From the NCBI GenBank assembly GCA_903827375.1, contig CAIKHZ010000229.1, positions 1 to 64,000 of the forward strand: 64,000 nucleotides of DNA, in the 5' to 3' direction. The notes beneath the pieces were generated by a model, which was given only the letters and a program-made list of their open reading frames with translations, was not told where the DNA came from and ran no database searches. Below, piece by piece: positions 43,767 to 52,844 of this stretch (position 1 is its first letter; the number at the start of each line of letters is the position of its first letter). Position numbers and translations under genes: made by a program. The stretch is from Akkermansiaceae bacterium (GTDB lineage: Bacteria > Verrucomicrobiota > Verrucomicrobiia > Verrucomicrobiales > Akkermansiaceae).

Positions 43767-46070
43767 TCATGGTGCCAGCATATTGACCACATCAGCAGCG
43801 CGGGACTGCGGAGTGACTTTGATGGATGTGACTTTGCCATCGCGCAGTTCGGCTTCCACGGTGGTGTTAGATGGGGCGTGGAGTTTGAAGGAAACATTCC
43901 ACTCCTTCGGCCATGCGGGAAACAGATAGATCTTGCTGCCTTCGGTTTGCATGAGCATCGACTGGGTTGTATTGAGCAGGTTGCCACCATGGCACTGGTC
44001 CGGGAGCCAGTCGTAATTCGGGCCCCAGGTGGCTGGGAAGCGCATGCCGCCATTGCTGTTAGCGGCATTTTGCACGAGCATGCCCTTGGCCTCGGAGGTC
44101 AATCCGAGCATGGCGGCCTGAACGGCTGACTGTTGCCAGCCTTGGCAGGCTTTTTCGATGCGAGCGGCAAAGGTATCGCGGCCGAGTTCGAGGTTTGGCT
44201 TGCCGACGCTGAAGATGCGGAACGGGAACACCGTGTATAACTCCGGATTTTCGCAGTTGCCTCGGTCACCGAACTTGGCGGCGGGTTGCACGCATTTCTT
44301 GCCACCTTTTTCGGCTATGGGAAGGTCGGGAAGCTCCTTTTGGAAACGCAGCCAGCGCTCGCGGGCGGTAGCATCAGTTTGGTTTGGTGACAATGCCAGC
44401 AGGCGCTCAATGACGGCATGCAAGCCGGCCACATCGGTCGTCGGGTTGAGCACCGAAGCATCGCGGTAGGTTTCCAAGGCTTGGCCCGGAGTGATGAGCA
44501 GTTTGCCCGATGCATCGCGTTTGAAGCGGGTGTCGAAATACTGGAGCATAGCGTCGGCCCACGGCAGGACGTCATGTTTGAGAAATGCTTGGTCCTGAGT
44601 GTGCTCGCAATAATCCAACATCATCAAGGACAAGTCCAGACCACCCGTCCAGATGCGCCCGATCCACGGGGTGGCGACGTCGCCAACTTGCTTGCCATTG
44701 CGATCCCAGCCGTAGTCACCATAGCCGTAGAGGCCCCAGAAGTTCATGGTTTCCGCGATGAATGCTCCTTCACAGTTGAACCAGATTTTGTTTCTTTCTT
44801 TGGCGAGCGGCAGTGTGTCCAGATACATCCGGAACAAGGGTAGCATCATGTCGTAGTCGCCGGATGTTAGCATAGGCCAGTAGGGCAGGCGGACGTTCTG
44901 CCACCAGTAGTCGCCGCCCCATTGGCGAAAGTCCGGATCGGTCGTGGCTTTGCTCCCGTCGTGCTTCTCAACGGTGAAAATGGAGCCGTTGAATTTGAAC
45001 GGATAGGCACCGCGGCCAGCGCAGGCGCTCATCCAGCGCTGCAGCGTGTAGCCGCGGGTGACGGCCTCTGCGCCTGCTTCACCGCTGATGCGGATCCAAC
45101 TCCTTTGCCAGAATTTTTGCCACCACTCTTGGTGCTCGGCGCGAGTTTTGGTTAGAGGCTGGGCATCAGAAGCTTTGATTTGTTTATCCAACAGGATCTT
45201 CCAGCCCTGCGGCGTGGGGGTGATGGCTGTTAGTGGATAGATCGAGAGCAGGTGCGACTTTGCAGGCTGGCTGGAGGCAAGGGTGAGCGGATCTTTCCTA
45301 GCCAAACCCGGGCCGCTGAGTGCCGCGCCGAATGTGCGGTTGAGCAGCGGGTCCTGCATTTTGGACATCATGGATTCCAGTCCTTGGAGTTTCATGCCAA
45401 TCGGCCACACCGAGGATTCGTTGCTGTGATACCAAATAACCCGGTCATCGCCGGTTTCCATCACCCGATCAGGCGTCACATAGCACTCAAGGCCCTTGCG
45501 ATTGACGGACCCCTGCATCGTCCAGCAACTCGCCCATTCATTCTCACCAAACAAGCGCGTTTCAGTGCGCCATGGCTCCGACACAGCCTTGATATCAAAC
45601 GGCTTCGCTCCCTCGCACTCGACGCGGATGACCGGTTGGTTGGCGTCCACCCAGACGCGGAGGGTGGTGGCTGTCTCACCCTGGCCGCCGGAAATTTCTA
45701 TTGTGCCGTCGCGCAGTTTCAGTTCCTGGCGAAATGGTTTGCCTTTGGCCAAAGGCGTGGGGGTGAGCGATAGGCGGACGCGGCCGACCTTGAGAATGCG
45801 GCCGTTGGCGTCCCAGGCATCGGTCTTGCTGATGAGCAGCAGCAGGTCGCCATTGGGCTCGATCCAGACGTTCATACCGATGTCGCCATTGCCGATGGGC
45901 ATGGAACCCGCCGAGCTGTCGCTGGGTGAATCCCAGACGACATTGCAGCCATCGAGGGAATCGGGGCGTGGCTTCTGTTGGGGCAACTCAGCCGCACCCG
46001 CCCAACCTGCAAGCATCAGAAGCGAGGCCATGGCTGCGGCCGTTGGCAGATAGATTTTGTATGCTTTCAT
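43767..46070 (-). CDS. DUF5703-containing GH95-like glycosidase, secreted
   Basis: 767 residues with a signal peptide (AAMASLLMLAGWAGAA). The N-terminal domain starts with GCNVVWDSPSDSSAGSMPIGNGDIGMNVWIEPNGDLLLLISKTDAW, the DUF5703 hallmark. A helical linker (HQEWWQKFWQRSWIRI) leads to an (alpha/alpha)6 catalytic-type region: GYTLQRWMSACAGRG, WGGDYWWQNVRLPYWPML, CEGAFIAETMNFWGLYGYGDYGWDR and TGGLDLSLMMLDYCEH, then a C-terminal beta domain. The fold order resembles GH95 alpha-L-fucosidases and GH65 relatives, with Asp/Glu near GGDYWW and CEGAF as candidates. The activity of DUF5703 proteins is unestablished as far as I know. It follows the GH172 gene by 27 nt, so they form a pair. Confidence 0.75.
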   Translation of the reverse strand: MKAYKIYLPTAAAMASLLMLAGWAGAAELPQQKPRPDSLDGCNVVWDSPSDSSAGSMPIGNGDIGMNVWIEPNGDLLLLISKTDAWDANGRILKVGRVRLSLTPTPLAKGKPFRQELKLRDGTIEISGGQGETATTLRVWVDANQPVIRVECEGAKPFDIKAVSEPWRTETRLFGENEWASCWTMQGSVNRKGLECYVTPDRVMETGDDRVIWYHSNESSVWPIGMKLQGLESMMSKMQDPLLNRTFGAALSGPGLARKDPLTLASSQPAKSHLLSIYPLTAITPTPQGWKILLDKQIKASDAQPLTKTRAEHQEWWQKFWQRSWIRISGEAGAEAVTRGYTLQRWMSACAGRGAYPFKFNGSIFTVEKHDGSKATTDPDFRQWGGDYWWQNVRLPYWPMLTSGDYDMMLPLFRMYLDTLPLAKERNKIWFNCEGAFIAETMNFWGLYGYGDYGWDRNGKQVGDVATPWIGRIWTGGLDLSLMMLDYCEHTQDQAFLKHDVLPWADAMLQYFDTRFKRDASGKLLITPGQALETYRDASVLNPTTDVAGLHAVIERLLALSPNQTDATARERWLRFQKELPDLPIAEKGGKKCVQPAAKFGDRGNCENPELYTVFPFRIFSVGKPNLELGRDTFAARIEKACQGWQQSAVQAAMLGLTSEAKGMLVQNAANSNGGMRFPATWGPNYDWLPDQCHGGNLLNTTQSMLMQTEGSKIYLFPAWPKEWNVSFKLHAPSNTTVEAELRDGKVTSIKVTPQSRAADVVNMLAP

Positions 46071-46097
46071 ATATTTGATGTTACCCGAGGAGGCGTT

Positions 46098-47114
46098 TCA
46101 GTCTTTGGAGTAAAAATAAACACAGTGGCGATAGGGGATGGGACCTTCGCCTAACTTATCCGCAGCCCAACGGTCATTTTCCCAGGTTAGGAGCCATTTG
46201 CAGGACTTGCGGAACGAGATGGCATCCTGGGTTCGGCAGCGCAGCATCGCGATGCGGGAGCCGGCGGCACCCAAGGCTTCATTGCGCAGAACGGAGGTAT
46301 ATTGGTTGTCACCCTGTGGTTCAATGAAGCCCCAGGATCCGCCGTACAAGTCCTCGCTGCCCATCGACTGGAGGGTCGGTTTGTCATCTCCATCAAGAAA
46401 AAACTGCTGGTCCGCTTCGCAGATCAGTTGACCATCGCGGGCCAGGCTCGTTTCATATTGCAGCCAGTGGGCGACAATCGTCCCCGCCGATTGGGACTCG
46501 AACATGATGTTAGGGTGTTGGGCCGACAAATTCCCGTGGCGAAAATCCACGTGCAGGGAACCGCAATCATCGGGGATGGAAGCCACCGAATCATAGGTCA
46601 ACTCGATGTAGCCACTGATTTTCTTGTCGGAGGGGTTTTCCACCTCGATGGTCACATGCTTGCGGAAAGGCATGGCAATGCGAAAATTGTGAGACTCCTT
46701 GACCTTTGACATGAAGACCGAGGTGAAGTACAGGCTTTTGCACTCGACGTCTCCCACAAAGTCCATCAGCGGCATCTCAATCGCGGCATGGGCCTGCCCA
46801 TCGTAAGAAACCCGCAGGATCAGCCCGGCAACCGCTGCCGAACCAAATCCTTGTACGCCATCAGCTGCCATCGCCGAAACATGGAAACTGGTGATCACCC
46901 CCGGCCCATCCACATCCAGCACCTTGATCCTGGCCTTGGGATTGAGCTCGGGCATACCCCCCCAAAAGGCCGTGGCACCGTGGGTTTTGGCATGGCCCAC
47001 TTTCGATAGTTCCTGCCAACCCGGCTCATCGGCCATGGCTGGGGCGGCAGCTAGCCAGCCTAACGCCAAAGTCATAACGAAGCGGTCGGAAATCACAAGG
47101 GATGGTTGTTTCAT
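46098..47114 (-). CDS. GH172 (DUF2961) glycosidase-like protein, exported
   Basis: 338 residues from ATG 47114; the track start at 47162 would run through a terminator hairpin and is rejected. A signal peptide ends PAMADEP. The DUF2961 jelly roll shows VDGPGVITSFHVSAMA, LRVSYDGQAHAAIEMPLMDFVGD, NFRIAMPFRKHVTIEVENPSDKKI and GSEDLYGGSWGF, which is close to the family's G-EDYFGGAWGF motif holding a catalytic Glu. GH172 enzymes cleave alpha-D-arabinofuranosides and fructofuranosides, so a furanosidase role is likely. It begins a transcription unit with the DUF5703 gene. No SD is visible. Confidence 0.78.
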   Translation of the reverse strand: MKQPSLVISDRFVMTLALGWLAAAPAMADEPGWQELSKVGHAKTHGATAFWGGMPELNPKARIKVLDVDGPGVITSFHVSAMAADGVQGFGSAAVAGLILRVSYDGQAHAAIEMPLMDFVGDVECKSLYFTSVFMSKVKESHNFRIAMPFRKHVTIEVENPSDKKISGYIELTYDSVASIPDDCGSLHVDFRHGNLSAQHPNIMFESQSAGTIVAHWLQYETSLARDGQLICEADQQFFLDGDDKPTLQSMGSEDLYGGSWGFIEPQGDNQYTSVLRNEALGAAGSRIAMLRCRTQDAISFRKSCKWLLTWENDRWAADKLGEGPIPYRHCVYFYSKD

Positions 47115-47142
47115 GATGAGTTGTTTGTCGGGGTCGATGATC

Positions 47143-47192
47143 AAAAAAAACACCCAAGGCACCGGTACTTTGATTCCAGTGCCTTGAGTGGG
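47143..47192 (-). terminator. intrinsic terminator of the ThuA-like gene
   Basis: Read on the minus strand, CACTCAAGGCAC, a 16-nt loop and GTGCCTTGGGTG form a stem of about 12 bp (one or two weak pairs), followed directly by eight T residues. It lies about 90 nt after the ThuA-like stop and ends 29 nt before the GH172 start. It therefore separates the two units. This is the clearest rho-independent terminator in the window. Confidence 0.85.
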
Positions 47193-47281
47193 TAGTGTGG
47201 CCTAAACAGTTCGGACTCTACGCTAGCGATTCCAGACTAAGGATTGGAGCGCGAATTCGACCGTTTGGGCAGGCACAGACA

Positions 47282-48112
47282 TTATTTTGCTTCAGGATTG
47301 GGGATGGCACTGCCTGGGGCCAAGCCCAGCGCCCACTTGATGCCACCGAGGATATGGGCTTGGTACTGCTTGCTCATCAACTCCGAATTTTTGCGGTCGC
47401 CGGCGGCGGCAGTATCATCCCAGAGGTCCTCGCGGTGACCGAGTGAGGTGTAGAAGACGTGGCCCTTGCCAGCCATGCGGCACCACGAGACGGCATAGAA
47501 ACCGGCCTTCGTCTTGTCTTCAGGATGGTGGCGCAGGTACCACAGGGCGCGGATCTTGGTGCGGTCCTGATTTTTGAAGCGGTACATTTCCTCGGAAGCA
47601 ATGTCCCAAGTGGCACCGAGGCCGGCGTTGGCAGGATGGGCGGTGTCGCCGGCTGTCATGTCAGCAGGGGGTTGGCCACCATGACCGTCGAATTCGCCCT
47701 GGAGCATTTCGTTGTAGCCTGGGAAGCCATGGAAGGTATCACTGCCACTGTGCATGGCGCAGAAGGCATGACCGTCTTCGATCCACTTGATGAAACCCTC
47801 GCGGTCTGGCAGCGGGAGGTCGCCCGTGGTGTTGGCAAAGATGACGCAATCGATCTTTTGGGCGATGAGGTTGGCGGGGCTGAGTTTATCCATATCCGCC
47901 TTATCAGGCTGGCGCACCCAATCGACGACCGTGTAGGCCTTGGATTGCTCGGCAAGCCGCTCGATGCATTTTTCAGCGAGGGGAATGGACGAATGACGGA
48001 AGCCCTTGGTGGCGGAGCAGACGATGACGCGCTTGGCCTCCGCTGCAAAAGCGGGGAGCGAGGCGGTGAGGGCTAGCGCAATGGCTAGGAGGGGACGCAT
48101 GGTGGATTTCAT
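47282..48112 (-). CDS. ThuA-like secreted protein
   Basis: 276 residues from ATG 48112, with a signal peptide (LLAIALALTASLPAFAAEA). The ThuA fold (glutamine-amidotransferase-like flavodoxin fold) is clear: RVIVCSATKGFRHSSIPLAEKCIERL, IDCVIFANTTGDLPLPDREGFIKWIEDGHAFCAMHSGSDTFHG and WCRMAGKGHVFYTSLGHREDLW. Family members are linked to trehalose or other sugar use, and many sit beside GFO/IDH-type oxidoreductases or glycosidases; the reaction is not known. It forms its own unit: the leader has an A-rich AACAAAAAAAC before the ATG and a strong terminator follows the stop. Confidence 0.85.
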   Translation of the reverse strand: MKSTMRPLLAIALALTASLPAFAAEAKRVIVCSATKGFRHSSIPLAEKCIERLAEQSKAYTVVDWVRQPDKADMDKLSPANLIAQKIDCVIFANTTGDLPLPDREGFIKWIEDGHAFCAMHSGSDTFHGFPGYNEMLQGEFDGHGGQPPADMTAGDTAHPANAGLGATWDIASEEMYRFKNQDRTKIRALWYLRHHPEDKTKAGFYAVSWCRMAGKGHVFYTSLGHREDLWDDTAAAGDRKNSELMSKQYQAHILGGIKWALGLAPGSAIPNPEAK

Positions 48113-48307
48113 GTTTTTTTGTTTTATGTTCTGGAGAATTGTGGGCGGTGGACAGGGCGGGTGGGATTGACTTGTTGCAGTGAAGCGCCGGATACGCTTC
48201 GTTTCCGGCCAATTTATCGCCTGAGCCAAAATCACTTACAACGAAAGTATTTTGGGTGGCACGCGTCGGCCAGGTGGAACCCCATCTGGGATCGACGCTT
48301 TACGCCG

Positions 48308-49669
48308 CTACGGTTGAGGTGGTGGGGGGGGGGGGCTGAAGGCGGCGCGCCACAGATCGAGACGCTCCTTGATGCGCTTTTCCATGCCTTGCTCGCCGGG
48401 CCGATAGTAGAGGCGCCCCTCTGGCAGGTACGCCTGGGGGATGTGGGCTCCGTCGAAGTCATGCGGGTACAGGTATTCCATGGAGGCGGAGGCATCACCG
48501 GAAGCGCCAGCGAGCTTCTTGCGGGTGGGAGTGCGCAAGTGAATCGGCACGGCCAAAGTGCGGCCGGTTTCCACATCGGCCATAGCCAGGCCCAGCGCCA
48601 CGTAGGCAGTGTTGGATTTAGGCGCGGTGGCCAGGTAAACCGTGGCATGGGCCAGCGGGATTCGCCCCTCGGGCATGCCAACAAATTCCAGCGCGTGATG
48701 GGCGTCGAGCGCCACTCGCAGGGCATTGGAATCGGCCAACCCGATATCCTCCGAGGCGGCAATGACCAAACGCCGCGAAATGAACCGCGGATCCTCGCCG
48801 GCATGCAACATCTTCGCCAGCCAGTACAGAGCGGCATCGGGATCGGAGCCCCGAATGGATTTGATGAAGGCAGAAATCGTGTCGTGATGAGCGTCGCCTC
48901 CTGCATCGTACACCACCGCCTTGCGCTGGATGGATTCCTCGGCCACCGCCAGCGTCAGATAGATCAAGCCGTCGGCTGCTGGATTTGTGGTTAGGGCGGC
49001 AAGTTCCAGTGCTGTGAGCGCCTTGCGCACGTCGCCGTCGGATTTCTCAGATAGATGGATGAGCGCTGCTGGATCCGCGGCGATATGCAAATAGCCGAGG
49101 CCCCGTTCGGAGTCAGCCAATGCCCGCTGCAAAACCGAGACCACGTCGGGTACCGGCACCGGCTCGAGTTGAAAAACCTGGGAGCGGGAGACGAGTGGCG
49201 AGTTGACGTAAAAGTAGGGGTTTTGGGTGGTGGCGCCGATGAATCGAACGACCCCGCGTTCGATGTGTGGCAGCAGCACATCCTGTTGCGCCTTGTTGAA
49301 GCGGTGAATCTCGTCAATGAACAATACCGTCGTCTCACCGCGCAACTCGCGCCAAGTGCGCGCTTGGTCAATTTTGGCGCGGATTTCCGCCACGTTCGAC
49401 TCGACGCCGTTAAGCGCCTCGAAGCGAGAGCCTGTGCAGCGTGCGATCACGCTGGCCAAGGTGGTTTTGCCGGTGCCCGGCGGTCCGTGAAAAATCAGCG
49501 AGGTGAAGCGGTCCGATTCAATCGCGCGCCGCAACAATTTGCCGGGGGCTAACAGATGTGCCTGGCCCGCGAGCTCGTCGAGCGAACGCGGCCTCATGCG
49601 TGCCGCCAGGGGTTCGGTCGGCTGCGGTTTATTGGCTAGCGCGGGTGGATTGGCAAACAAATCGGACAC
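48308..49669 (-). CDS. rarA: replication-associated recombination ATPase RarA
   Basis: 453 residues, a GTG start and a normal RarA/MgsA/WRNIP1 layout. RPRSLDELAGQAHLL precedes Walker A GPPGTGKTTLASVIA; ETTVLFIDEIHRFNKAQQD is Walker B; GATTQNPYFYVNSPLVSRSQVF is the sensor 1/arginine-finger region. The C-terminal tetramerisation domain has IRGSDPDAALYWLAKMLHAGEDPRFISRRLVI and YLPEGRLYYRPGEQGMEKRIKERL. The enzyme acts at stalled replication forks. The last codons contain a run of prolines encoded by 12 consecutive C residues on the coding strand. The C-rich leader CAAGCCTCCCCTGCC has no SD. Confidence 0.95.
   Translation of the reverse strand: MSDLFANPPALANKPQPTEPLAARMRPRSLDELAGQAHLLAPGKLLRRAIESDRFTSLIFHGPPGTGKTTLASVIARCTGSRFEALNGVESNVAEIRAKIDQARTWRELRGETTVLFIDEIHRFNKAQQDVLLPHIERGVVRFIGATTQNPYFYVNSPLVSRSQVFQLEPVPVPDVVSVLQRALADSERGLGYLHIAADPAALIHLSEKSDGDVRKALTALELAALTTNPAADGLIYLTLAVAEESIQRKAVVYDAGGDAHHDTISAFIKSIRGSDPDAALYWLAKMLHAGEDPRFISRRLVIAASEDIGLADSNALRVALDAHHALEFVGMPEGRIPLAHATVYLATAPKSNTAYVALGLAMADVETGRTLAVPIHLRTPTRKKLAGASGDASASMEYLYPHDFDGAHIPQAYLPEGRLYYRPGEQGMEKRIKERLDLWRAAFSPPPPPPQP
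48324..48335. repeat. 12-base G homopolymer at the 3' end of rarA
   Basis: Twelve consecutive G residues on the plus strand encode four prolines at the RarA C-terminus, nine codons or fewer from the stop. Slippage here would change only the tail. It is also a place where assembly length errors are likely. Confidence 0.9.
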
Positions 49670-49752
49670 GGCAGGGGAGGCTTGAATTTTTTGTTGCGAC
49701 TCAGGTCAGCGGGTTTCTCAATTTGGATTGATAACCCGTGGATGGGCACGGC

Positions 49753-51804
49753 TCACTCGGCCTTGTCTGTCTTGCCGGCCTTGTCTGTCTTGTCGGCCTT
49801 GTCGGCCTTGTCTGTCTTGTCGGCCTTGCCGGCCTTGTCTGTCTTGTCGGTCTTGTCGGCCGGATCTGTCTTGTCGGCCTTGTCTGTCTTGTCGGCCTTG
49901 TCTGTCTTGCCGGCCGGATCTGACGGGGCATGCGGATCCGGCTTATCGGACGGATCGGTGGGTTCGGGCAGGCGCGCCAGGCGTTCGAGGTCGAGTTTCC
50001 AGGCCATGACATTGAAGCGGGCGCGGCCCCGGGTTTTGAGGCTGGGGAGGAGGGCGTTGAGTTTTGCGATGGCATTCTCACAGGCGGCTTTGCCCTTGGG
50101 GGGGGCGTCGAACAAGGGACTGGAGAAGGCATTAAAATCGGCGATATAGTCGGCAGCGATTTTCTGATAGAACAGAACCCATGGGTCTTGCTGGCCGAGG
50201 TTGGCGGAGTTTACTGCATTAAAAAAGCGGGCGGCCTCGGCGAGATTCCCCTGCTCCCAATTTTTGAGGCCAGCCAGCAGCCAAGCCATAGCCGCAGGCA
50301 CCCCACCATCGACCAGATCGGTATCGGCGGCGGGCATGACGGGCAAGTCCGAGAGCTTTCGAAGAACTGGCAGGAGCAAGCGTTTGATCGATGGGTCATC
50401 AAGCCGAGCATTGGCAAGGTGGCTGGCGGTAGCCTTTGCCTCCTGCCGGGCGAGGCCGCTTTTGCCATCGAGATAGGGCATGATCACTGCTTCCACGCCG
50501 GCCCATGTCCGGCTGGGTTCCTGCACCTGGCCATCATCGCGCAAGCTGGCAAAGATGCCGCGTGCTTTTTCATAGTCACCGGCCTCCAGTCTGCTGCGTG
50601 CCTGTTGATAGAGATTGGTGATTCGGGCGGCGGTGGCGGCGGCATCAGTCAGCGAGGCGGCGCTGGCTGCGGAGGTGGTGATTTTACCGCCAGCTGGCAC
50701 GGATTTGTCCGGGTGCTTGAAGTGATCCCGTATTCCCCAGCCCGATAGAGCCACCAGCGCAACAGCCGCCGCCACGCCAGCCACGATTAACCCCATGCGC
50801 AACTCGCCGTGTTTCGTGGAATGGCGGCGCTTGGCAGCCACCGGCATGCCCTGCAACGTCGTGGCTCCGGCCCGCAAATTTTTGAGTGCGTCGTTCAAAT
50901 GCGCCAGCATTTCATCGTATGACTGGAAGCGCTTGGCGGGGTCGTACGCCATCGCCCGATCCACCGCTCTGCACGTTTGCAGGCTCACCCACGGTGCGGA
51001 CGTTTGCAGTGGCACGACCTTGCGTTTCGCCTCGCGCAAAATTACCGTTGACATGCTTTCCTCATCGCAGGGCGGCTTGCCTGCCAACGCATGGTACACG
51101 GTGGCTCCAAAGGCATACATGTCCGAACGAAAATCCTCAGGGTGGCTTTCAATGGTCTCCGGCGGCACATAATACGGCGTCGCCCAAATTTCCTTGGCTT
51201 GCGCGGTGCCCCCGTTGCCTAACAATAGAGCCAAACCAAAATCCACAATCTTTGCCTGACCGTCGCCATCTAGCAGAATATTGCCCGGTTTGATGTCGCG
51301 GTGGATCAAGCCCGCGCTGTGTGCCGCGCGGAGTCCCTCGGCGACTTGGATGGCGAGTTGGAGCATTTCGCGTTCGGGGATGGTGCCTCGCTCGGTGATT
51401 TGTTGCTCGAAATGGCCGCCGACGACGAATTCCATGGCGATGAAAAACCGCCCGAACGCCCGTCCTGTGGTGAACACGCGCACCACGTGGGGATGACTGA
51501 ACGAGGCGGTTAGGCGTGCCTCTTCCTCGAAGGCGGCGATGCGGCGGGCGTCGGCGGAATACGCTTCGTTGAGGATTTTGACGGCCACCTCGCGATTCAG
51601 CGTGTTATCGTGGGCGACAAAGACCACGCTCATACCGCCGATGGCGTGGCGCCGCAACAGCGTGTATGGGCCGAACTCGCGCTTCACCCGGGTATGCTTG
51701 CCGCAGCCCGGGCACGCAACATTGGCAAAGGGTCCCATCGCGGTGACGTCCATGGGACTTCCGCAAGCATGGCAATAAGCGATTTCATCCGCAGCGACCG
51801 GCAT
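49753..51804 (-). CDS. membrane Ser/Thr protein kinase with repeat tail
   Basis: 683 residues. An N-terminal zinc-ribbon-like segment (CHACGSP ... CPGCGKH) precedes a Hanks-type kinase domain (about 50-310): IGGMSVVFVAHDNTLNREVAVKILN with the ATP-binding Lys, HRDIKPGNILL catalytic loop, VDFGLALL metal motif, and ATPYYVPPETIES in the activation segment. One transmembrane helix (LIVAGVAAAVALVALSGWGI, about 345-365) places the kinase inside the cell. The outer part is TPR-like helices (ITNLYQQARSRLEAGDYEKARGIFASL). The final 55 residues are an imperfect K-T-D-K-A-D repeat. This fits the PknB-like kinases of Planctomycetes and Verrucomicrobia. It is divergent from rluD, 78 nt apart. Confidence 0.88.
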   Translation of the reverse strand: MPVAADEIAYCHACGSPMDVTAMGPFANVACPGCGKHTRVKREFGPYTLLRRHAIGGMSVVFVAHDNTLNREVAVKILNEAYSADARRIAAFEEEARLTASFSHPHVVRVFTTGRAFGRFFIAMEFVVGGHFEQQITERGTIPEREMLQLAIQVAEGLRAAHSAGLIHRDIKPGNILLDGDGQAKIVDFGLALLLGNGGTAQAKEIWATPYYVPPETIESHPEDFRSDMYAFGATVYHALAGKPPCDEESMSTVILREAKRKVVPLQTSAPWVSLQTCRAVDRAMAYDPAKRFQSYDEMLAHLNDALKNLRAGATTLQGMPVAAKRRHSTKHGELRMGLIVAGVAAAVALVALSGWGIRDHFKHPDKSVPAGGKITTSAASAASLTDAAATAARITNLYQQARSRLEAGDYEKARGIFASLRDDGQVQEPSRTWAGVEAVIMPYLDGKSGLARQEAKATASHLANARLDDPSIKRLLLPVLRKLSDLPVMPAADTDLVDGGVPAAMAWLLAGLKNWEQGNLAEAARFFNAVNSANLGQQDPWVLFYQKIAADYIADFNAFSSPLFDAPPKGKAACENAIAKLNALLPSLKTRGRARFNVMAWKLDLERLARLPEPTDPSDKPDPHAPSDPAGKTDKADKTDKADKTDPADKTDKTDKAGKADKTDKADKADKTDKAGKTDKAE
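49757..49920. repeat. tandem repeat of about 9/18-nt units encoding the kinase tail
   Basis: Units such as CTTGTCTGTCTTGTCGGC are repeated with small variants for about 160 nt. All six frames are open through it, which explains several spurious ORFs in the track. On the minus strand the real frame encodes alternating KTD, KAD and KAG triplets. Confidence 0.85.
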
Positions 51805-51882
51805 GGCGGAAGCCTATCGGCGTGCCGCGACCTCTGCAAACTTGAATCTTGTCGCGGGCGTTTTTCCTGAAAAGCTCTGCCT

Positions 51883-52821
51883 GTGGAGATACGAGTCGAT
51901 GACATGCCCGGCGAACGCCTTGACGCCTTCCTCGCGGGCCGTCTGCCTGAATTGTCGCGTTCACGCATTCAGACGCTCATTCGCGACCAGTTCATCCACG
52001 TCAACGGCCAACCGGCCAAACCACGCAATCCGGTAAAACTCGGCGACCTCATCACCATCGCTCTGCCCGAGGCCGTGCCACTGGCCGCTGCCGCCCAGGA
52101 CATTCCTCTCGATATCCTCTTTGAAGACGCCGACCTGCTGGTCCTCAACAAGGCACCGGGCATGGTCGTGCATCCCGCCCCCGGCAATCCCGATGGCACC
52201 CTCGTCAACGCCCTGCTTCACCACTGTCAGGGGAATCTCTCCGGCATTGGCGGCGTCGAGCGCCCAGGCATCGTTCATCGTCTGGACAAAGACACATCCG
52301 GCTGCCTCGTGGTGGCCAAATCCGACCCCGCCCACCAATCACTCGTCGGCCAATTCGCCGGCCGTACCATGGAAAAAATCTATCTGGCCGTCTGTCAGGG
52401 CATCCCGCGTCCGGAAAAGGACACGGTGTTCACCCACATCGGGCGCCATCCGGTCAATCGCCAAAAAATGGCGGTGGTCAATCCGCCCGGCGGGAAGGCC
52501 GCCATCACGGATTATCAGGTGCTTGCGGTGGATGCGTCCTCCCTGACCGCGCTGATCCTCTGCCACCTGCACACCGGGCGCACCCACCAAATCCGCGTCC
52601 ACCTCCACCACCGCGGTGCCGCCCTCGTCGGCGATCCGATCTACGGCAAGCCCAGCCGCACCTCCGCCCTCACCGGCCGCTTGATGCTCCACGCCTGGCA
52701 GCTCACCTTCGACCACCCCATCTCCCACGAACGTCTGCACTTCCAAGCCCCCATCCCACCCGAATTCACCCCTTGGCTGGAACTGCCCAGTGCCGCCCCA
52801 TTTTTTCTATCTAACACCTGA
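51883..52821 (+). CDS. rluD: 23S rRNA pseudouridine synthase, RluD family
   Basis: 312 residues from a GTG at 51883. An N-terminal S4 RNA-binding domain (MPGERLDAFLAGRLPELSRSRIQTLIRDQFIHVNG) precedes the catalytic domain: LDILFEDADLLVLNKAPGMVVHPAPGN, then GIVHRLDKDTSGCLVVAKS with the catalytic Asp, KIYLAVCQG, and TGRTHQIRVHLHHRGAALVGDPIYG. Size and motifs match RluD/RluC-type synthases that modify helix 69 or nearby uridines of 23S rRNA. RluD itself is the best single guess. It is divergent from the kinase gene and followed by an AT-rich repeat and a small conserved gene. Confidence 0.88.
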   Translation: MEIRVDDMPGERLDAFLAGRLPELSRSRIQTLIRDQFIHVNGQPAKPRNPVKLGDLITIALPEAVPLAAAAQDIPLDILFEDADLLVLNKAPGMVVHPAPGNPDGTLVNALLHHCQGNLSGIGGVERPGIVHRLDKDTSGCLVVAKSDPAHQSLVGQFAGRTMEKIYLAVCQGIPRPEKDTVFTHIGRHPVNRQKMAVVNPPGGKAAITDYQVLAVDASSLTALILCHLHTGRTHQIRVHLHHRGAALVGDPIYGKPSRTSALTGRLMLHAWQLTFDHPISHERLHFQAPIPPEFTPWLELPSAAPFFLSNT

Positions 52822-52844
52822 CATCTCGCCAACGGGGCATGGCC

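Noticed and set aside
48119-48994. 291-aa plus-strand ORF
   Set aside because: Antisense to rarA, whose Walker motifs and length are unambiguous.
49682-50149. Leu/Ser repeat ORFs on both strands (49682-50149, 49728-50009, 49701-50132)
   Set aside because: All frames are open through the tandem repeat that encodes the kinase tail; only the 49753-51804 minus frame has a real domain context.
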